DNA of 64,000 nucleotides. Source: an uncultured cyanobacterium. GTDB taxonomy: Bacteria; Cyanobacteriota; Cyanobacteriia; PCC-6307; Cyanobiaceae. Numbering within the stretch: the first letter of the stretch is position 1; each line of letters begins with the position of its first letter. Both the position numbers and the translations under genes were made by a program. Location: the NCBI GenBank assembly GCA_903917565.1, contig CAIXBB010000023.1, positions 1 through 64,000 of the forward strand, read 5' to 3'. This document shows positions 7,097 through 16,146 of this stretch, piece after piece. The notes beneath the pieces are model-generated. The model was given only the letters and a program-made list of their open reading frames with translations, was not told where the DNA came from and ran no database searches.

Positions 7097-8104
7097 TCAG
7101 AACTGCTCCAGGAAGCGCAGGTCGCTGCTGAAGAGCCTGCGAATGTCGTCGATGCCATGGCGCACCATGCAGAACCGCTCCACCCCCAGCCCCGCGGCGA
7201 AGCCGCTCCAGCGCTCCGGATCGAGGCCCAGACCCTCGAGTACCGCCGGATCCACCATGCCGCAGCCCATCACTTCCAGCCAGCGGCCCCGCCACTGCAC
7301 GTCCACCTCGGCGGAGGGCTCGGTGAAGGGGAAGTAGCTGGCCCGGAAGCGCACCGGCAGATCGCCGAAGAACTGCTGCAGGAAGGTGGTGACGGTGCCC
7401 CGCAGGTGGCTGAAATCCAGCCCCTCGTCGAGGGCCAGCACCTCCACCTGGTGGAACACCGGAGAGTGGGTGGCATCCACCGCATCACGGCGGTACACCC
7501 GGCCGGGGGCGATCACCCGCACCGGAGGGGGGTTGGCCTCCAGATGGCGGATCTGCACGGGGGAGGTGTGGGTGCGCAGCAACCGGTCCCCCCCCAGGTA
7601 GAAGGTGTCCTGCATGTCCCGGGCCGGATGGTGCTCCGGGATGTTCAGGGCGGTGAAGTTGTAGTGGTCCGTCTCGATCTCGGGCCCCTCCGAGACCCGA
7701 TAGCCGAGGCCGGCGAAGATATCGACGATTTCCTCGATGGTGCTCTGCAGGGGATGGCGGTGGCCGGGGGGCACGTAGCTGGAGCCCGCCGTCACATCGA
7801 GGCGTTCCCGCTCCAGCCGCTCGGCCATAGCGGCGCTGCGCACGGCCTCGAGCCTGGCGCCGAGCAGTTGCTGCACCTGTTCCTTGAGCCGGTTGGCCCG
7901 CTGACCCACCAGGGGGCGCTCCTCGCCGGGGAGGCGTCCCATGGCCCCGAGCACACCCGAGAGCCGTCCTTTCTTGCCCAGCAGCCCCACCCGCAGCTCC
8001 TCGAGGACCGCGGCGTCGCCGGCATTGGCGATGGCGGCGGCGGCCTCCGCCTCCAGGTGCTCCAGCTGGTCGGTGAGCTGCTGCAGGCTGACGGTGGCGC
8101 TCAC
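7097..8104 (-). CDS. pheS: Phenylalanyl-tRNA synthetase alpha subunit
   Basis: Charges tRNA-Phe together with PheT as an alpha2-beta2 enzyme. The GTG at 8104 gives 335 residues, the usual length. An N-terminal coiled coil ([34 protein letters not shown]) is followed by the class II catalytic core: [67 protein letters not shown] (motif 2) and [10 protein letters not shown]...[20 protein letters not shown] (motif 3). pheT is not adjacent, as is common in cyanobacteria. It is divergent from surE across 73 bp. Confidence 0.95.
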   Translation of the reverse strand: MSATVSLQQLTDQLEHLEAEAAAAIANAGDAAVLEELRVGLLGKKGRLSGVLGAMGRLPGEERPLVGQRANRLKEQVQQLLGARLEAVRSAAMAERLERERLDVTAGSSYVPPGHRHPLQSTIEEIVDIFAGLGYRVSEGPEIETDHYNFTALNIPEHHPARDMQDTFYLGGDRLLRTHTSPVQIRHLEANPPPVRVIAPGRVYRRDAVDATHSPVFHQVEVLALDEGLDFSHLRGTVTTFLQQFFGDLPVRFRASYFPFTEPSAEVDVQWRGRWLEVMGCGMVDPAVLEGLGLDPERWSGFAAGLGVERFCMVRHGIDDIRRLFSSDLRFLEQF

Positions 8105-8177
8105 GGTACGGATCGAAGAAGGAGGCGACTGTAGGCAGCAACGTCTAGCTTGCCGGCACTCCCCGCGGTCGAGGCCG

Positions 8178-9029
8178 ATGGCACCGCTCCGGATCCTGGT
8201 CAGCAACGACGACGGGGTCTTCGCCGACGGCATTCAGGCTCTGGCCGCCGAGGCGGCTGGCCGCGGCCATGCGGTCACCGTGGTCTGCCCCGACCGTGAG
8301 CGCTCCGCCACCGGCCATGGCCTCACGCTCCAGACCCCCCTGCGGGCGGAGCGGGCCGATGAACTCTTCGCCGCGGGAGTCACCGCCTGGGCCTGCAGCG
8401 GCACCCCTTCCGACTGCGTCAAGCTGGCCCTGTTCAGGCTGTTGGAGCAGGCGCCCGACCTGGTGCTCTCCGGCATCAACCACGGCCCCAACCTCGGCAC
8501 CGACGTCCTCTATTCGGGCACCGTGTCGGCGGCCATGGAGGGCACGATCGAGGGCCTGCCGGCCCTGGCGGTGAGCAGCGCCGATTTCCACTGGCGTCGC
8601 TTCGAGGCGGCGGCGGCCCTGGCCCTCGACGTGGCCGAGAGCCTGCACGCCAAAGGCTGGCCCGAGGGGTTGCTGCTCAACCTCAACGTGCCCCCGCGTC
8701 CCGCTGAAGCCCTCGCTCCCCTGCGTTGGTGCCGCACGGCGGTGCGGCGCTACATCGATCAGTTCGAGAAGCGCACCGACCCCCGCGGCCGCACCTACTA
8801 CTGGTTGGCCGGCGAAGTCGTGGACGATCTGGAGGGCACCGGCGTCGGCCCGGCCGAGTGGCCCACCGATGTGGCCTGGGTGCAGCAGGGGGGGCCGTCC
8901 CTGACGCCCCTGCAGCCCGAACTCTTCTGGCGGGGAGATCCAACCCTGTTGCCGAATTCGGACCGGTTGGGCCTCGCCGGATTGTCTGGTCTCCCCGAAC
9001 CGTGGTTAAGCAAGGAAGCGAGGAACTAG
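8178..9029 (+). CDS. surE: 5'/3'-nucleotidase SurE
   Basis: SurE is a metal-dependent phosphatase acting on nucleoside monophosphates. The 283-residue product has the diagnostic metal site RILVSNDDG (Asp11, Asp12), [48 protein letters not shown] and EG.PALAVSS, all in order. The ATG at 8178 directly precedes the first strand. It is divergent from pheS, and in Synechococcus genomes surE is often next to pheS and ribF; here two glycosyltransferase genes and DUF3611 intervene before ribF. Confidence 0.94.
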   Translation: MAPLRILVSNDDGVFADGIQALAAEAAGRGHAVTVVCPDRERSATGHGLTLQTPLRAERADELFAAGVTAWACSGTPSDCVKLALFRLLEQAPDLVLSGINHGPNLGTDVLYSGTVSAAMEGTIEGLPALAVSSADFHWRRFEAAAALALDVAESLHAKGWPEGLLLNLNVPPRPAEALAPLRWCRTAVRRYIDQFEKRTDPRGRTYYWLAGEVVDDLEGTGVGPAEWPTDVAWVQQGGPSLTPLQPELFWRGDPTLLPNSDRLGLAGLSGLPEPWLSKEARN

Positions 9030-9061
9030 CTTGCACTCTCAAGAGATAAACCACTGAAGGC

Positions 9062-10258
9062 ATGAAGCGTTTTCGTACTAGCCCTGCGGTGGTGGTGGTG
9101 ATCACCCCCTATCTGCACCATGACGGTTCCTCGCTGCTTCTATGCCGATTTCTTCGTTGGGCTCAGTTGCGCCAACGTGACGTTGTTTTCGAGATTCTTT
9201 ATCGCTACAACGGACCATTAAAGGAGCACCTACTCTCTCTTCCCAACGTCCGCGGTGTTAAGCCCCTTGTTGCCGTAAGGCGCCGACTGCTACACCACGT
9301 CGAGAGCCGTCTTCAGGCCAGAGCCATGTCTGCATTACTGCTGAACGCCGATGCCATCTACTGCAACACAGTGGTAGGACTGCAGTGTTTGCAGGACTTG
9401 CTGGATTCGCTTGGCCTGCTCCCTGAGCGCCTTCCTAGGGTAAGCGTGCATGTACGCGAACTGGGTTATTGGATCCAGCGCTCCGGCATCTCCCGGCAGA
9501 GCTTCCAACGGCTAGCGAATTGCATCATCGCTGACTCTCAGCTGACGGCAACCCATCTGCAGGCTTATCTCGGTCTGGGGGACGAGAGTCTGTGTGTGAT
9601 TGATGAATACTGCGATACGGAAGAGATTGTGCGCTGGCGGGGCTGCGATCGGCTCCGTGAGGAGTTCAATATCCCGCGGGAACGTCAGCTCGTTGGCATG
9701 GCGGGGACAATTGAGTGGCGGAAGGGCCCGGATATCTTCCTTCAGATCGCTAAGCATCTCGCCACTGGAATGAGTAATCCGCCGTTGTTTGCTTGGGTGG
9801 GTGGGGGTGATCCAATGACAACTTACCAAATTGAAAGTGACATCAAAAGGCTGGGCCTGGAGTCGATGGTGTGCTTCACAGGCTCCCGTGAGAATCCCTA
9901 TCCCTATTTTGATTCCTTTGATGTGTTTCTGCTAACTTCAAGAGAGGAGCCATTCGGGGCAGTTTGCTTGGAAACAGCCATGCTTGCGATTCCGAGTATG
10001 TGTTTCTCGGGCTGTGCGGGCGCCGAATCCTTCATCGCCGCAGGTGCCGGAATTGTAGTGGACCGATTTGACGTCGCGGCCATGGCCGATGCTCTTCAAA
10101 AACTGCTGGAGGATGACGCAATGCGACGAAACCTAGGGGAGCGGGCAAAGAGTGAGTGCCAGGCAGGGCACGCTTTGGATATTCTTCTACCCCGTTTGTT
10201 GGCCGAGGTGTTGGGGGAAGGCCCCCAGCCAATGCCAAGCGGCCTCCAGCACCCATGA
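9062..10258 (+). CDS. Glycosyltransferase family 4 (GT-B)
   Basis: The 398-residue product has a Rossmann start (VVVVITPYLHHDGSSLLLCR), an N-terminal acceptor domain, then the C-terminal donor domain: VGMAGTIEWRKGPDIFLQIA, WVGGGDP, VCFTGSRENPYPYFDSFDVF, and SREEPFGAVCLETAML, which contains the retaining-GT Glu-x7-Glu element. It should transfer a sugar from a nucleotide donor to a surface polysaccharide. It begins 32 bp after surE, and its stop overlaps the next glycosyltransferase (ATGA at 10255-10258). Base composition is clearly more AT-rich than surE and ribF (codons such as ATT, TTT, AAT), which suggests the pair came in by transfer. The substrate is unknown. Confidence 0.85.
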   Translation: MKRFRTSPAVVVVITPYLHHDGSSLLLCRFLRWAQLRQRDVVFEILYRYNGPLKEHLLSLPNVRGVKPLVAVRRRLLHHVESRLQARAMSALLLNADAIYCNTVVGLQCLQDLLDSLGLLPERLPRVSVHVRELGYWIQRSGISRQSFQRLANCIIADSQLTATHLQAYLGLGDESLCVIDEYCDTEEIVRWRGCDRLREEFNIPRERQLVGMAGTIEWRKGPDIFLQIAKHLATGMSNPPLFAWVGGGDPMTTYQIESDIKRLGLESMVCFTGSRENPYPYFDSFDVFLLTSREEPFGAVCLETAMLAIPSMCFSGCAGAESFIAAGAGIVVDRFDVAAMADALQKLLEDDAMRRNLGERAKSECQAGHALDILLPRLLAEVLGEGPQPMPSGLQHP

Positions 10259-11307
10259 GCTGCCAATTAAGCATGCCGCGCGTAAGCGTAATAGTGCCCA
10301 ATTACAACCATGCGAAATTTTTGCGACAAAGACTCCTTTCGATTCTCAATCAGACCTATCAGGACTTTGAGCTGATTGTTCTTGATGATGCATCCAGCGA
10401 CAATTCCCTCGCCGTGATAAGTGAATGTCTTGCCGGTTATCCCCATCATCTGGTGGTCAATGAGTTTAACTCTGGCTCCACCTTCAGGCAATGGGACAGG
10501 GGCGTCTCTCTCGCAAGAGGGGAGTTTGTCTGGATAGCAGAATCGGACGACGTGGCGGAGGTCACCTTCCTCGAGCGACTCGTGGCAGCTCTCGATCAGG
10601 GGGCGGCAGCCTTTGCCTATAGCCAATCACTTTGCATTGATGCAGAGAGCTGTGTGTTCGGCACCATTAAAGGGTGGACGGACGACTACAGCCCCCATCT
10701 GTGGGCCAGCGATTTCCTTGTGGATGGCAACTTCTTTTGTGTCAGCTTCATGGCGATCAAGTGTGTCATCCCCAATGCCAGTGCTGTTCTGTTCAGGCGT
10801 AACCTTTATCTGAGTCCTTTCTCGATCATGGAAGGCATAGAATTGATAGGCGATTATCTGCTCTGGGCGGAGCTCGCCATGAACAGGCAGGTCGCCTACG
10901 TGGCCACCCCCTTGAATCTGTTTCGCTTCCATTCCGGCACGGTGCGAATGGCAAAACGGCAAGTCTACCTGCAGGAATGCATCTCATGCACATCGCATAT
11001 CCTCGATCGAACCGGTGCCTGGCACCAGCAGGGGCAGCTTGTCTTCCTCCGCCGCCACTTGCTGCCCCTCTGGCTCTCCATTGGTCTCGAACCCGCTTCA
11101 CCGCTCAACTGGTGGAGCCACCGCAAGGGCTACAGCCTCCTCCACCGACTGCATGGCCCCGTTCTGGCTGTTGCGCTGCTGCGGGCATGGCCACGGAGTG
11201 TCATGCGGTCATTGACTCCGCTGCGCCTGTTCATCTTTCTTGGCGCCTCCTCCCTGTTGCGGCGCTTCAAGCGCGTCGATAGATCCTCTGCAGCAGCCAC
11301 AAGCTGA
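10255..11307 (+). CDS. Glycosyltransferase family 2 (GT-A)
   Basis: From the ATG at 10255 (coupled by ATGA to the preceding gene) the 350-residue product begins MPRVSVIVPNYNHAKFLRQR (after six residues), with ILNQTYQDFELIVLDDASSD, ARGEFVWIAESDDVAE (the DxD-type metal motif) and a C-terminal basic amphipathic stretch that may touch the membrane. It is an inverting nucleotide-sugar transferase of the GT2 class, acceptor unknown. It shares the AT-richer composition of its partner. Its last 41 bp overlap the convergent DUF3611 gene, an unusually long overlap consistent with insertion that trimmed the intergenic space. Confidence 0.86.
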   Translation: MSCQLSMPRVSVIVPNYNHAKFLRQRLLSILNQTYQDFELIVLDDASSDNSLAVISECLAGYPHHLVVNEFNSGSTFRQWDRGVSLARGEFVWIAESDDVAEVTFLERLVAALDQGAAAFAYSQSLCIDAESCVFGTIKGWTDDYSPHLWASDFLVDGNFFCVSFMAIKCVIPNASAVLFRRNLYLSPFSIMEGIELIGDYLLWAELAMNRQVAYVATPLNLFRFHSGTVRMAKRQVYLQECISCTSHILDRTGAWHQQGQLVFLRRHLLPLWLSIGLEPASPLNWWSHRKGYSLLHRLHGPVLAVALLRAWPRSVMRSLTPLRLFIFLGASSLLRRFKRVDRSSAAATS

Positions 11308-11848
11308 TGATCAGGGCGATCAGGTGGGCGAACAGCACCTGGGTGTTGCTTAGCACCGAGAGCATCTCGATCGAGGTGATCGGCAGCCCCACCACCCGGC
11401 CACCGCTGCCTGGCGTCCCCTGCATCTGGGCCCCGAAGAAACCCGGCACCTGCTGAGAGGCCTGCACGAACAGGCTGCCAGCCAGGGCCTGATAGCCCAC
11501 CGCCGCCAAGGTGAGCCCGATCAGATCACCCAGCAGTCCCCGCTTCACCAGTCGTGTGGTTTCCCCTTTGCTGGGGTGTGCGGGGCTGGCTAGGGCGCGG
11601 CCGCAACGCACCACCAGCCAGGATTGCCACAGACTCCAGAGCAGCAGCAGGAACGACAGGGTGGTGAGGGACAGGCCGGGGCCCAGCCCGAGGGCACGTG
11701 AGGAATTGGCCGCCATCTGGCCGCCGATGTTGTTGAAGATCAGCACCCCCACCACCACCACACCGAGGGCCAGTTGGACCCAGAAGCGCACCCAGCCCAT
11801 GCGGCGGAGGGCATCGGCCATGCGCTGCAGAGCCAGCGGGTCGACCAT
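11267..11848 (-). CDS. DUF3611 family membrane protein
   Basis: The 193-residue protein has four hydrophobic segments by eye: VQLALGVVVVGVLIFNNIGG, LTTLSFLLLLWSLWQSWLVV, LLGDLIGLTLAAVGYQALAG and LFAHLIALIISLWLLQRIY. The first is preceded by ALRRMGWVRFW, and the last two by a conserved-type TRLVKRG and LPITSIEMLSVLSNTQV. This is the DUF3611 layout, a family found in cyanobacteria and plastids; the molecular function is unknown. The ATG at 11848 is chosen, as upstream sequence lacks family features. It is divergent from ribF. Confidence 0.85.
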   Translation of the reverse strand: MVDPLALQRMADALRRMGWVRFWVQLALGVVVVGVLIFNNIGGQMAANSSRALGLGPGLSLTTLSFLLLLWSLWQSWLVVRCGRALASPAHPSKGETTRLVKRGLLGDLIGLTLAAVGYQALAGSLFVQASQQVPGFFGAQMQGTPGSGGRVVGLPITSIEMLSVLSNTQVLFAHLIALIISLWLLQRIYRRA

Positions 11849-11911
11849 GGGGAGAGCGGCGAAGGTCCCAAACTTGGCATGGGAGGATCCTGACGGCGAG
11901 GGAGCAGGCCG

Positions 11912-12874
11912 TTGATCCCGCTTCACGACCCCTCCCACGCCCTGCGCCCCACCGCTATCGCCCTGGGCAGCTTCGATGGGTTGCATCGGGGGCACCGGCG
12001 TGTGATCACCGCCGTCACCGAACCGCAGCCGGCGGAGCAGGAGTCGGTGGTGCCCACCGTGGTCAGTTTCTGGCCCCACCCCCGGGAAGTGCTGCATGGC
12101 GAGACGCGCCTGCGACTGGATCTGCCCGAGGAGAAGCTGGAGCTGCTCGGACCCCTCGGCATCAAGCAGCTGGTGCTGGTGCCTTTCTCACGGGAGCTGG
12201 CGGCATTGACCCCGGAGCCCTTCGTGCGCGAGGTGCTGGCAGATCGGCTTCAGGCCCGGCGGATCGCCGTGGGGACGAACTTCCGCTTCGGGGTCAACCG
12301 CAGCGGCGACGTCGATGATCTGGCCCGCATCGGCGCCGCGCTGGGCATCGATGTACGGGTGCTGCCGATGCTGTGGGATGGGGCCGAACGGGTGAGCAGC
12401 AGCCGCATCCGGCGTGCCCTGGCGGCCGGCGACATCCAGGAGGCCGGCCGCCTGATGGAGCGTCCCTACCGCTTCAGAGGCCAGGTGGTGCGGGGGCGCG
12501 GCCTGGGCCGCCAGCTGGGCTGGCCCACCGCCAATCTGGCGGTGGATGGGCGCAAGTTCCTGCCGCTGGAGGGGGTCTATGCAGCCCTGGCCTGGCGGGA
12601 CGGCGAGGAGGAGACGATGGCGGCCGTGATGAACCTCGGCCCCCAGCCAACGGTGGATCCCCTGGCTCCTTCGGCGGTGGAGGTCCATCTGCTGGAGCGC
12701 AGCCTCGAACTGGCGGGAGCCCAGCTGACCGTTCAGCCCCTGCGGCTGTTGCGGCAGCAGCAGGCGTTTGAGAGCCTTGAGGCCCTCAGCCGGCAGATCC
12801 GCCTGGATGCCGATCTGGCTTTGGAAGATTGCCACACCCATGGCGCCCCTTCCTCGTCCCCTCCTCCCGACTGA
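11912..12874 (+). CDS. ribF: Bifunctional riboflavin kinase / FAD synthetase
   Basis: Makes FMN and then FAD from riboflavin. The N-terminal adenylyltransferase domain shows GSFDGLHRGH (19-28), FWPHPREVLHG, VGTNFRFGVNRSGD and VSSSRIRRAL; the C-terminal flavokinase domain shows YRFRGQVVRGRGLGRQLGWP, TANL and GVYAA. The 320-residue length is normal. A TTG at 11912 is used because it is the only start compatible with the full N-terminal domain in this frame. The gene is followed 43 bp later by thiE, giving a small vitamin B2/B1 cluster. Confidence 0.93.
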   Translation: MIPLHDPSHALRPTAIALGSFDGLHRGHRRVITAVTEPQPAEQESVVPTVVSFWPHPREVLHGETRLRLDLPEEKLELLGPLGIKQLVLVPFSRELAALTPEPFVREVLADRLQARRIAVGTNFRFGVNRSGDVDDLARIGAALGIDVRVLPMLWDGAERVSSSRIRRALAAGDIQEAGRLMERPYRFRGQVVRGRGLGRQLGWPTANLAVDGRKFLPLEGVYAALAWRDGEEETMAAVMNLGPQPTVDPLAPSAVEVHLLERSLELAGAQLTVQPLRLLRQQQAFESLEALSRQIRLDADLALEDCHTHGAPSSSPPPD

Positions 12875-12917
12875 AGAACCCCTCCCATACCCTGGATGCC
12901 CCAGCAGCGCCGGTCCG

Positions 12918-14021
12918 GTGACGCCGCAGCCCCCAGTTCCGTCGTCGACCCTCGTCACCGAGCGCGCCGCCATTGAACGGTTGCTCGATGCCAACCTTGA
13001 TCGGGCCCGCGAGGGGCTGCGGGTGCTGGAGGACTGGGCCCGCTTCGCCCTGGACCGCCCCGATCTGGTGGCCCGCAGCAAGGACCTCCGCCAGCGTCTG
13101 GGGCGCCTCCATCAGGAGCGCTACAAGCTGGCGCGGCATACCGCCACTGATCCGGCCGCCGGCATGGCCCATCCTGCCCAGACCGAACGGCAGGACGGCG
13201 CCAGTGTTCTGGCCGCCAACGCGGGGCGGGTGCAGGAGGCCCTGCGGGTGCTGGAGGAGTTCGGACGGCTGGAGGATCCTGGGCTGGCGGCCGAGGCCGC
13301 GGCGATCCGTTACGCCCTCTACGACCTGGAGGTGGATCTGCTCCAGGCTGGCCGCGGCGGCGACGAACGCCGGGTCCTGCTGCGCCGCTGCCATCTTTAT
13401 CTGGTCACCAGTCCGGTGAGCGGGCTGGAGACCGTGGTGGCCGCCGCCCTGGCGGCGGGGGTGCGGCTGGTGCAGTACCGCGCCAAACCCGGCGACGCCC
13501 CAACCCTGGCCGGTGCCCCCCCGGATGACCGGCGGCGTTTCGAGCAGGCGAGTGCCCTGCGCCTGCTCTGCCATCGCCATGGGGCCCTGTTTCTGGTCAA
13601 TGACCGCATCGACCTGGCCCTGGCGGTGGGGGCCGATGGCGTCCACCTCGGCCAGGGCGACCTGCCGCCGGCCGTGGCCCGCCGTCTGCTGGGGCCGGAC
13701 CGGCTGATCGGCCGCAGCACCCACCGCCTCGAGGATCTGCACCAGGCGGTCGCCGACGGTTGCGACTACATCGGGGTGGGCCCCGTCAACGCCACGCCCA
13801 CCAAGCCCGGCCGCGAACCGGTGGGGCTGGCCTACGTGACCCAGGCAGCGGCGGAATGCCCCCTGCCATTCTTCGCCATCGGTGGCATCGATCTGGCCAA
13901 CCTGTCCGCCGTGCGCCGGGCCGGGGCGCAGCGGGTGGCGGTGGTGCGGGCCATCACCGAGTCAGAGCATCCCGGGGCCGCCGCCGCCGCCCTGCTGGAG
14001 GGGCTGGAGGCGGAGTCATGA
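12918..14021 (+). CDS. thiE: Thiamine-phosphate synthase, cyanobacterial long form
   Basis: Joins HMP-PP and the thiazole phosphate to give thiamine phosphate. From the GTG at 12918 there are 367 residues. The first ~150 form the helical domain typical of cyanobacterial ThiE (RLLDANLDRAREGLRVLEDW, NAGRVQEALRVLEEFGRL), and the rest is the TIM barrel with VQYRAK, LVNDRIDLALAVGADGVHLG, GRSTHRLEDL, GVGPV.ATPTKPG and FAIGGID. The stop overlaps the thiS start (ATGA), coupling it to the sulfur carrier. The exact start is uncertain within the first 20 codons. Confidence 0.93.
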   Translation: MTPQPPVPSSTLVTERAAIERLLDANLDRAREGLRVLEDWARFALDRPDLVARSKDLRQRLGRLHQERYKLARHTATDPAAGMAHPAQTERQDGASVLAANAGRVQEALRVLEEFGRLEDPGLAAEAAAIRYALYDLEVDLLQAGRGGDERRVLLRRCHLYLVTSPVSGLETVVAAALAAGVRLVQYRAKPGDAPTLAGAPPDDRRRFEQASALRLLCHRHGALFLVNDRIDLALAVGADGVHLGQGDLPPAVARRLLGPDRLIGRSTHRLEDLHQAVADGCDYIGVGPVNATPTKPGREPVGLAYVTQAAAECPLPFFAIGGIDLANLSAVRRAGAQRVAVVRAITESEHPGAAAAALLEGLEAES

Positions 14022-14257
14022 CAGCGGATGCTGCCGGAATGGAGCCGGGGACCCTGCATTTGCGGGTCAACGGCGAAAGACGCCTCTGCCCGGCGGGCCT
14101 CTGCCTCGACGTTGTGCTGGTCTCCCTCGGTTACCATCCGCGCCTGGTGGTGGTCGAGTTCAACGGTGAGATCCTGCCCAGGGATCGCTGGGCCGCCCAG
14201 CCTGTGGGGGAATCCGATGTGCTGGAAGTGGTCACCATCGTGGGAGGGGGTTCCTAG
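14018..14257 (+). CDS. thiS: Sulfur carrier protein ThiS
   Basis: A ubiquitin-like carrier that delivers sulfur for thiazole synthesis as a C-terminal thiocarboxylate. The 79-residue product has LHLRVNGERR, VVVEFNGEILPRDRW, ESDVLEVVTIVGGGS; the GG before the terminal Ser is the usual activation site (cyanobacterial ThiS often ends GGGS). Its ATG overlaps the thiE stop by four bases. Confidence 0.93.
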   Translation: MTADAAGMEPGTLHLRVNGERRLCPAGLCLDVVLVSLGYHPRLVVVEFNGEILPRDRWAAQPVGESDVLEVVTIVGGGS

Positions 14258-14284
14258 ATTCCTTCCATCGCTACGACCTACGAC

Positions 14285-15232
14285 ATGGGTTCCCGCTTGT
14301 TCCGGCGTCTCGCCGGTCTGATGGTCGTCCCTGTACTGGTGGCGAGTCTCGTGATGTCAGCTCCGGCGCCGGCCCAGGCGGCCAGTGGCGGCCGCATCGG
14401 CGGCGGCAGCTTCCGTTCCGCGCCTTCGATGCCCCGCAGTTATGGCGGCGGTGGGGGTGGTTACGGGGGCGGGTTCGGAGGCGGTTACCGGGGCGGAGGG
14501 ATGGGCTTTCCCTTCATCGTGCCGATCTTCGGCTTCGGTGGCGGCGGGCTGTTTGGTTTCCTGATCCTGATGGCTGTGGCGGGTGTCGTGGTCAACGCCC
14601 TGCGGGGTGGCGGCGGGGGACCGGCCCTGGGCGGCTCCGATTCCGATCTGGCCTACAGGCCACGCCCCGATGGCCCTGTGTCGATCGCCCAGATCCAGGT
14701 GGGGCTGCTGGCGTCCGCCCGCGACCTTCAGAACGATCTACGGCGCCTGGCCGGTTCGTCCGACACCTCCAGCAACGCCGGCCTGCAGAGGGTTCTTCAG
14801 GAAACCAGCCTAGCGCTGCTGCGCCATCCCGATCTCTGGGTCTATGCCCATGGTGACGTGGGCCAGGTGCCCTTCGCCAGCGCCGAGTCCACCTTCAACC
14901 GGCTCTCCATGCAGGAGCGCAGCAAGCTGGAGCGCGAACTCACTGCCAACGTGGCGGGGCGCCGCTTCAGCGAGCCGGCGTCCGTGGCCCCCGGAACCAG
15001 CGACGCCTCCAGCGATTTCATCGTCGTCACCCTGCTGGTGGCAACCCGTCAGCGTCTGGCCATCAAGGGGGCGGCCGCCGCCGAAGATCTTCGCGATTCG
15101 CTGCAGAAACTCGGGGCAGTCGGTGCGGACGATCTGCTGGCCCTGGAGGTGATCTGGCAGCCGGAAGGGGCCGGTGAGGTGCTCAGCACCGAACAGGTGA
15201 TCACCGCCTACCCCGACCTGCAGCACCTCTGA
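14285..15232 (+). CDS. DUF1517 family membrane protein
   Basis: The 315-residue protein has a signal peptide (VPVLVASLVMSAPAPAQA), then a Gly-rich segment (GGGSFRSAP, then runs of GGG/YGGGFGGGYRGGG, residues about 36-75), a hydrophobic helix (LFGFLILMAVAGVVVNALRG) and a globular C-terminal domain (VSIAQIQVGLLASARDLQND, FIVVTLLVATRQRLAIKGA, LALEVIWQPE). This is the DUF1517 arrangement, related to THF1/Psb29-era plastid proteins only by distribution; the function is unknown. It lies 27 bp after thiS, so co-transcription is possible. Confidence 0.86.
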   Translation: MGSRLFRRLAGLMVVPVLVASLVMSAPAPAQAASGGRIGGGSFRSAPSMPRSYGGGGGGYGGGFGGGYRGGGMGFPFIVPIFGFGGGGLFGFLILMAVAGVVVNALRGGGGGPALGGSDSDLAYRPRPDGPVSIAQIQVGLLASARDLQNDLRRLAGSSDTSSNAGLQRVLQETSLALLRHPDLWVYAHGDVGQVPFASAESTFNRLSMQERSKLERELTANVAGRRFSEPASVAPGTSDASSDFIVVTLLVATRQRLAIKGAAAAEDLRDSLQKLGAVGADDLLALEVIWQPEGAGEVLSTEQVITAYPDLQHL

Positions 15233-15294
15233 GTATTCCGCCTTGCCAACCCGGGGGTGGTGCTTCACACTCCTTTGAGAAGTCGCAGGCACCG

Positions 15295-15453
15295 ATGATT
15301 CCCCATCGGATCAGCTGGACCAATACCCCTGTCCTGATCGAAGCCATCGAGCGCTACGAGCAGGGCCGTTTGCCCCGTTCCCTCACCCTCTGGCTGCAGA
15401 CCGTGCTGGAGATCGAGGGCCCTCCGTCAGGCCCCCTGTTGCCGGGCGGCTGA
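15295..15453 (+). CDS. Small hypothetical protein (52 aa)
   Basis: An ATG at 15295 opens a 52-residue frame, MIPHRISWTNTPVLIEAIER, then YEQGRLPRSLTLWLQTVLEI and EGPPSGPLLPGG. It looks like a compact helical cytoplasmic protein rather than random sequence: in-frame GC3 bias is as in neighbouring genes and the spacing to the DUF1517 gene is 62 bp. The end overlaps the convergent larB gene by 27 bp. I do not recognise a named family. Confidence 0.5.
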   Translation: MIPHRISWTNTPVLIEAIERYEQGRLPRSLTLWLQTVLEIEGPPSGPLLPGG

Positions 15454-16146
15454 CGTCCCCCCGGTTGCCAGCTGGAGGATCCGCAGGGCCGCCATGGCGG
15501 CGCCATAGCCGTTATCGATGTTCACCACGGTGAGCCCTGGGGCACAGCTGGCCAGCATGCCTATCAGGGCTGCCTGTCCCCCGGCACTCACTCCGTAGCC
15601 GACCGCCACCGGCACCCCGATCACCGGTTGGGGCAGCAGACCGGCCAGCACGGTGGGCAGGGCTCCCTCCATGCCGGCGCAGGCGATCAGCACCCGGGCC
15701 CGGCGCAGCCCCTCCAACTCCCCCAGCAGCCGGTGCAGCCCGGCAACACCCACATCGAGCACGAGGTCGCTGGCCACCCCATGGCAGGCCAGGGCCAGGC
15801 GAGCCTCCGCCGCCACAGCCAGGTCGCTGCTGCCGCCGCTGAGCACCGCCACCCGCCCGAAGGCCGGATCGACAGGCGGCGGCGTGGGCCAGGTGAGGCA
15901 GCGGGCCAGGGGATGGTGCTCGGGCGGTGGGACAGCCCCATCGGCGCCGATGTGGTCCGCCAGCTGCTGCTCCACCACCGCGGCCTTCTCCGCGCTGACC
16001 CGCGTCACCAACGCCAGCTCCCCGGCCCGGTGCAGCCCCAGCATCACGGCGGCGATCTGGTCGGCACTCTTGTGCTCCCCCCACACTGCTTCCACCATGC
16101 CGAGCCGTTGGCGGCGGCCCAGGTCGAGCCGGGCGTCCTCGCTCAC
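15427..16146 (-). CDS. larB: Nickel-pincer cofactor biosynthesis protein LarB
   Basis: LarB carboxylates and hydrolyses nicotinic acid adenine dinucleotide to the pyridinium-3,5-biscarboxylate mononucleotide, the first step of the nickel-pincer cofactor. The 239-residue product from the GTG at 16146 has a short N-terminal part (WGEHKSADQIA) and a PurE-like domain with VAVLSGGSSDLAVAAEA, DVGVAGLHRLL, IACAGMEGALPTVLAGL, VPVAVGYGVS and NIDNGYGAAMAALRI. LarC and LarE are not near. The start overlaps the stop of the TIGR03792 gene (GTGA). Confidence 0.9.
   Translation of the reverse strand: MSEDARLDLGRRQRLGMVEAVWGEHKSADQIAAVMLGLHRAGELALVTRVSAEKAAVVEQQLADHIGADGAVPPPEHHPLARCLTWPTPPPVDPAFGRVAVLSGGSSDLAVAAEARLALACHGVASDLVLDVGVAGLHRLLGELEGLRRARVLIACAGMEGALPTVLAGLLPQPVIGVPVAVGYGVSAGGQAALIGMLASCAPGLTVVNIDNGYGAAMAALRILQLATGGTSAARQQGA

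Noticed and set aside
6123-7337. 404-codon plus-strand open frame opposite nadK
   Set aside because: The nadK strand has all family motifs; the frame is an antisense artefact of high-GC codon use (His/Gly/Gln-rich, no domain).
15427-16146. Larger nickel-pincer cofactor operon around larB
   Set aside because: Neighbours are TIGR03792 and ispF; no larC, larE or lactate racemase is present, so only larB is claimed.
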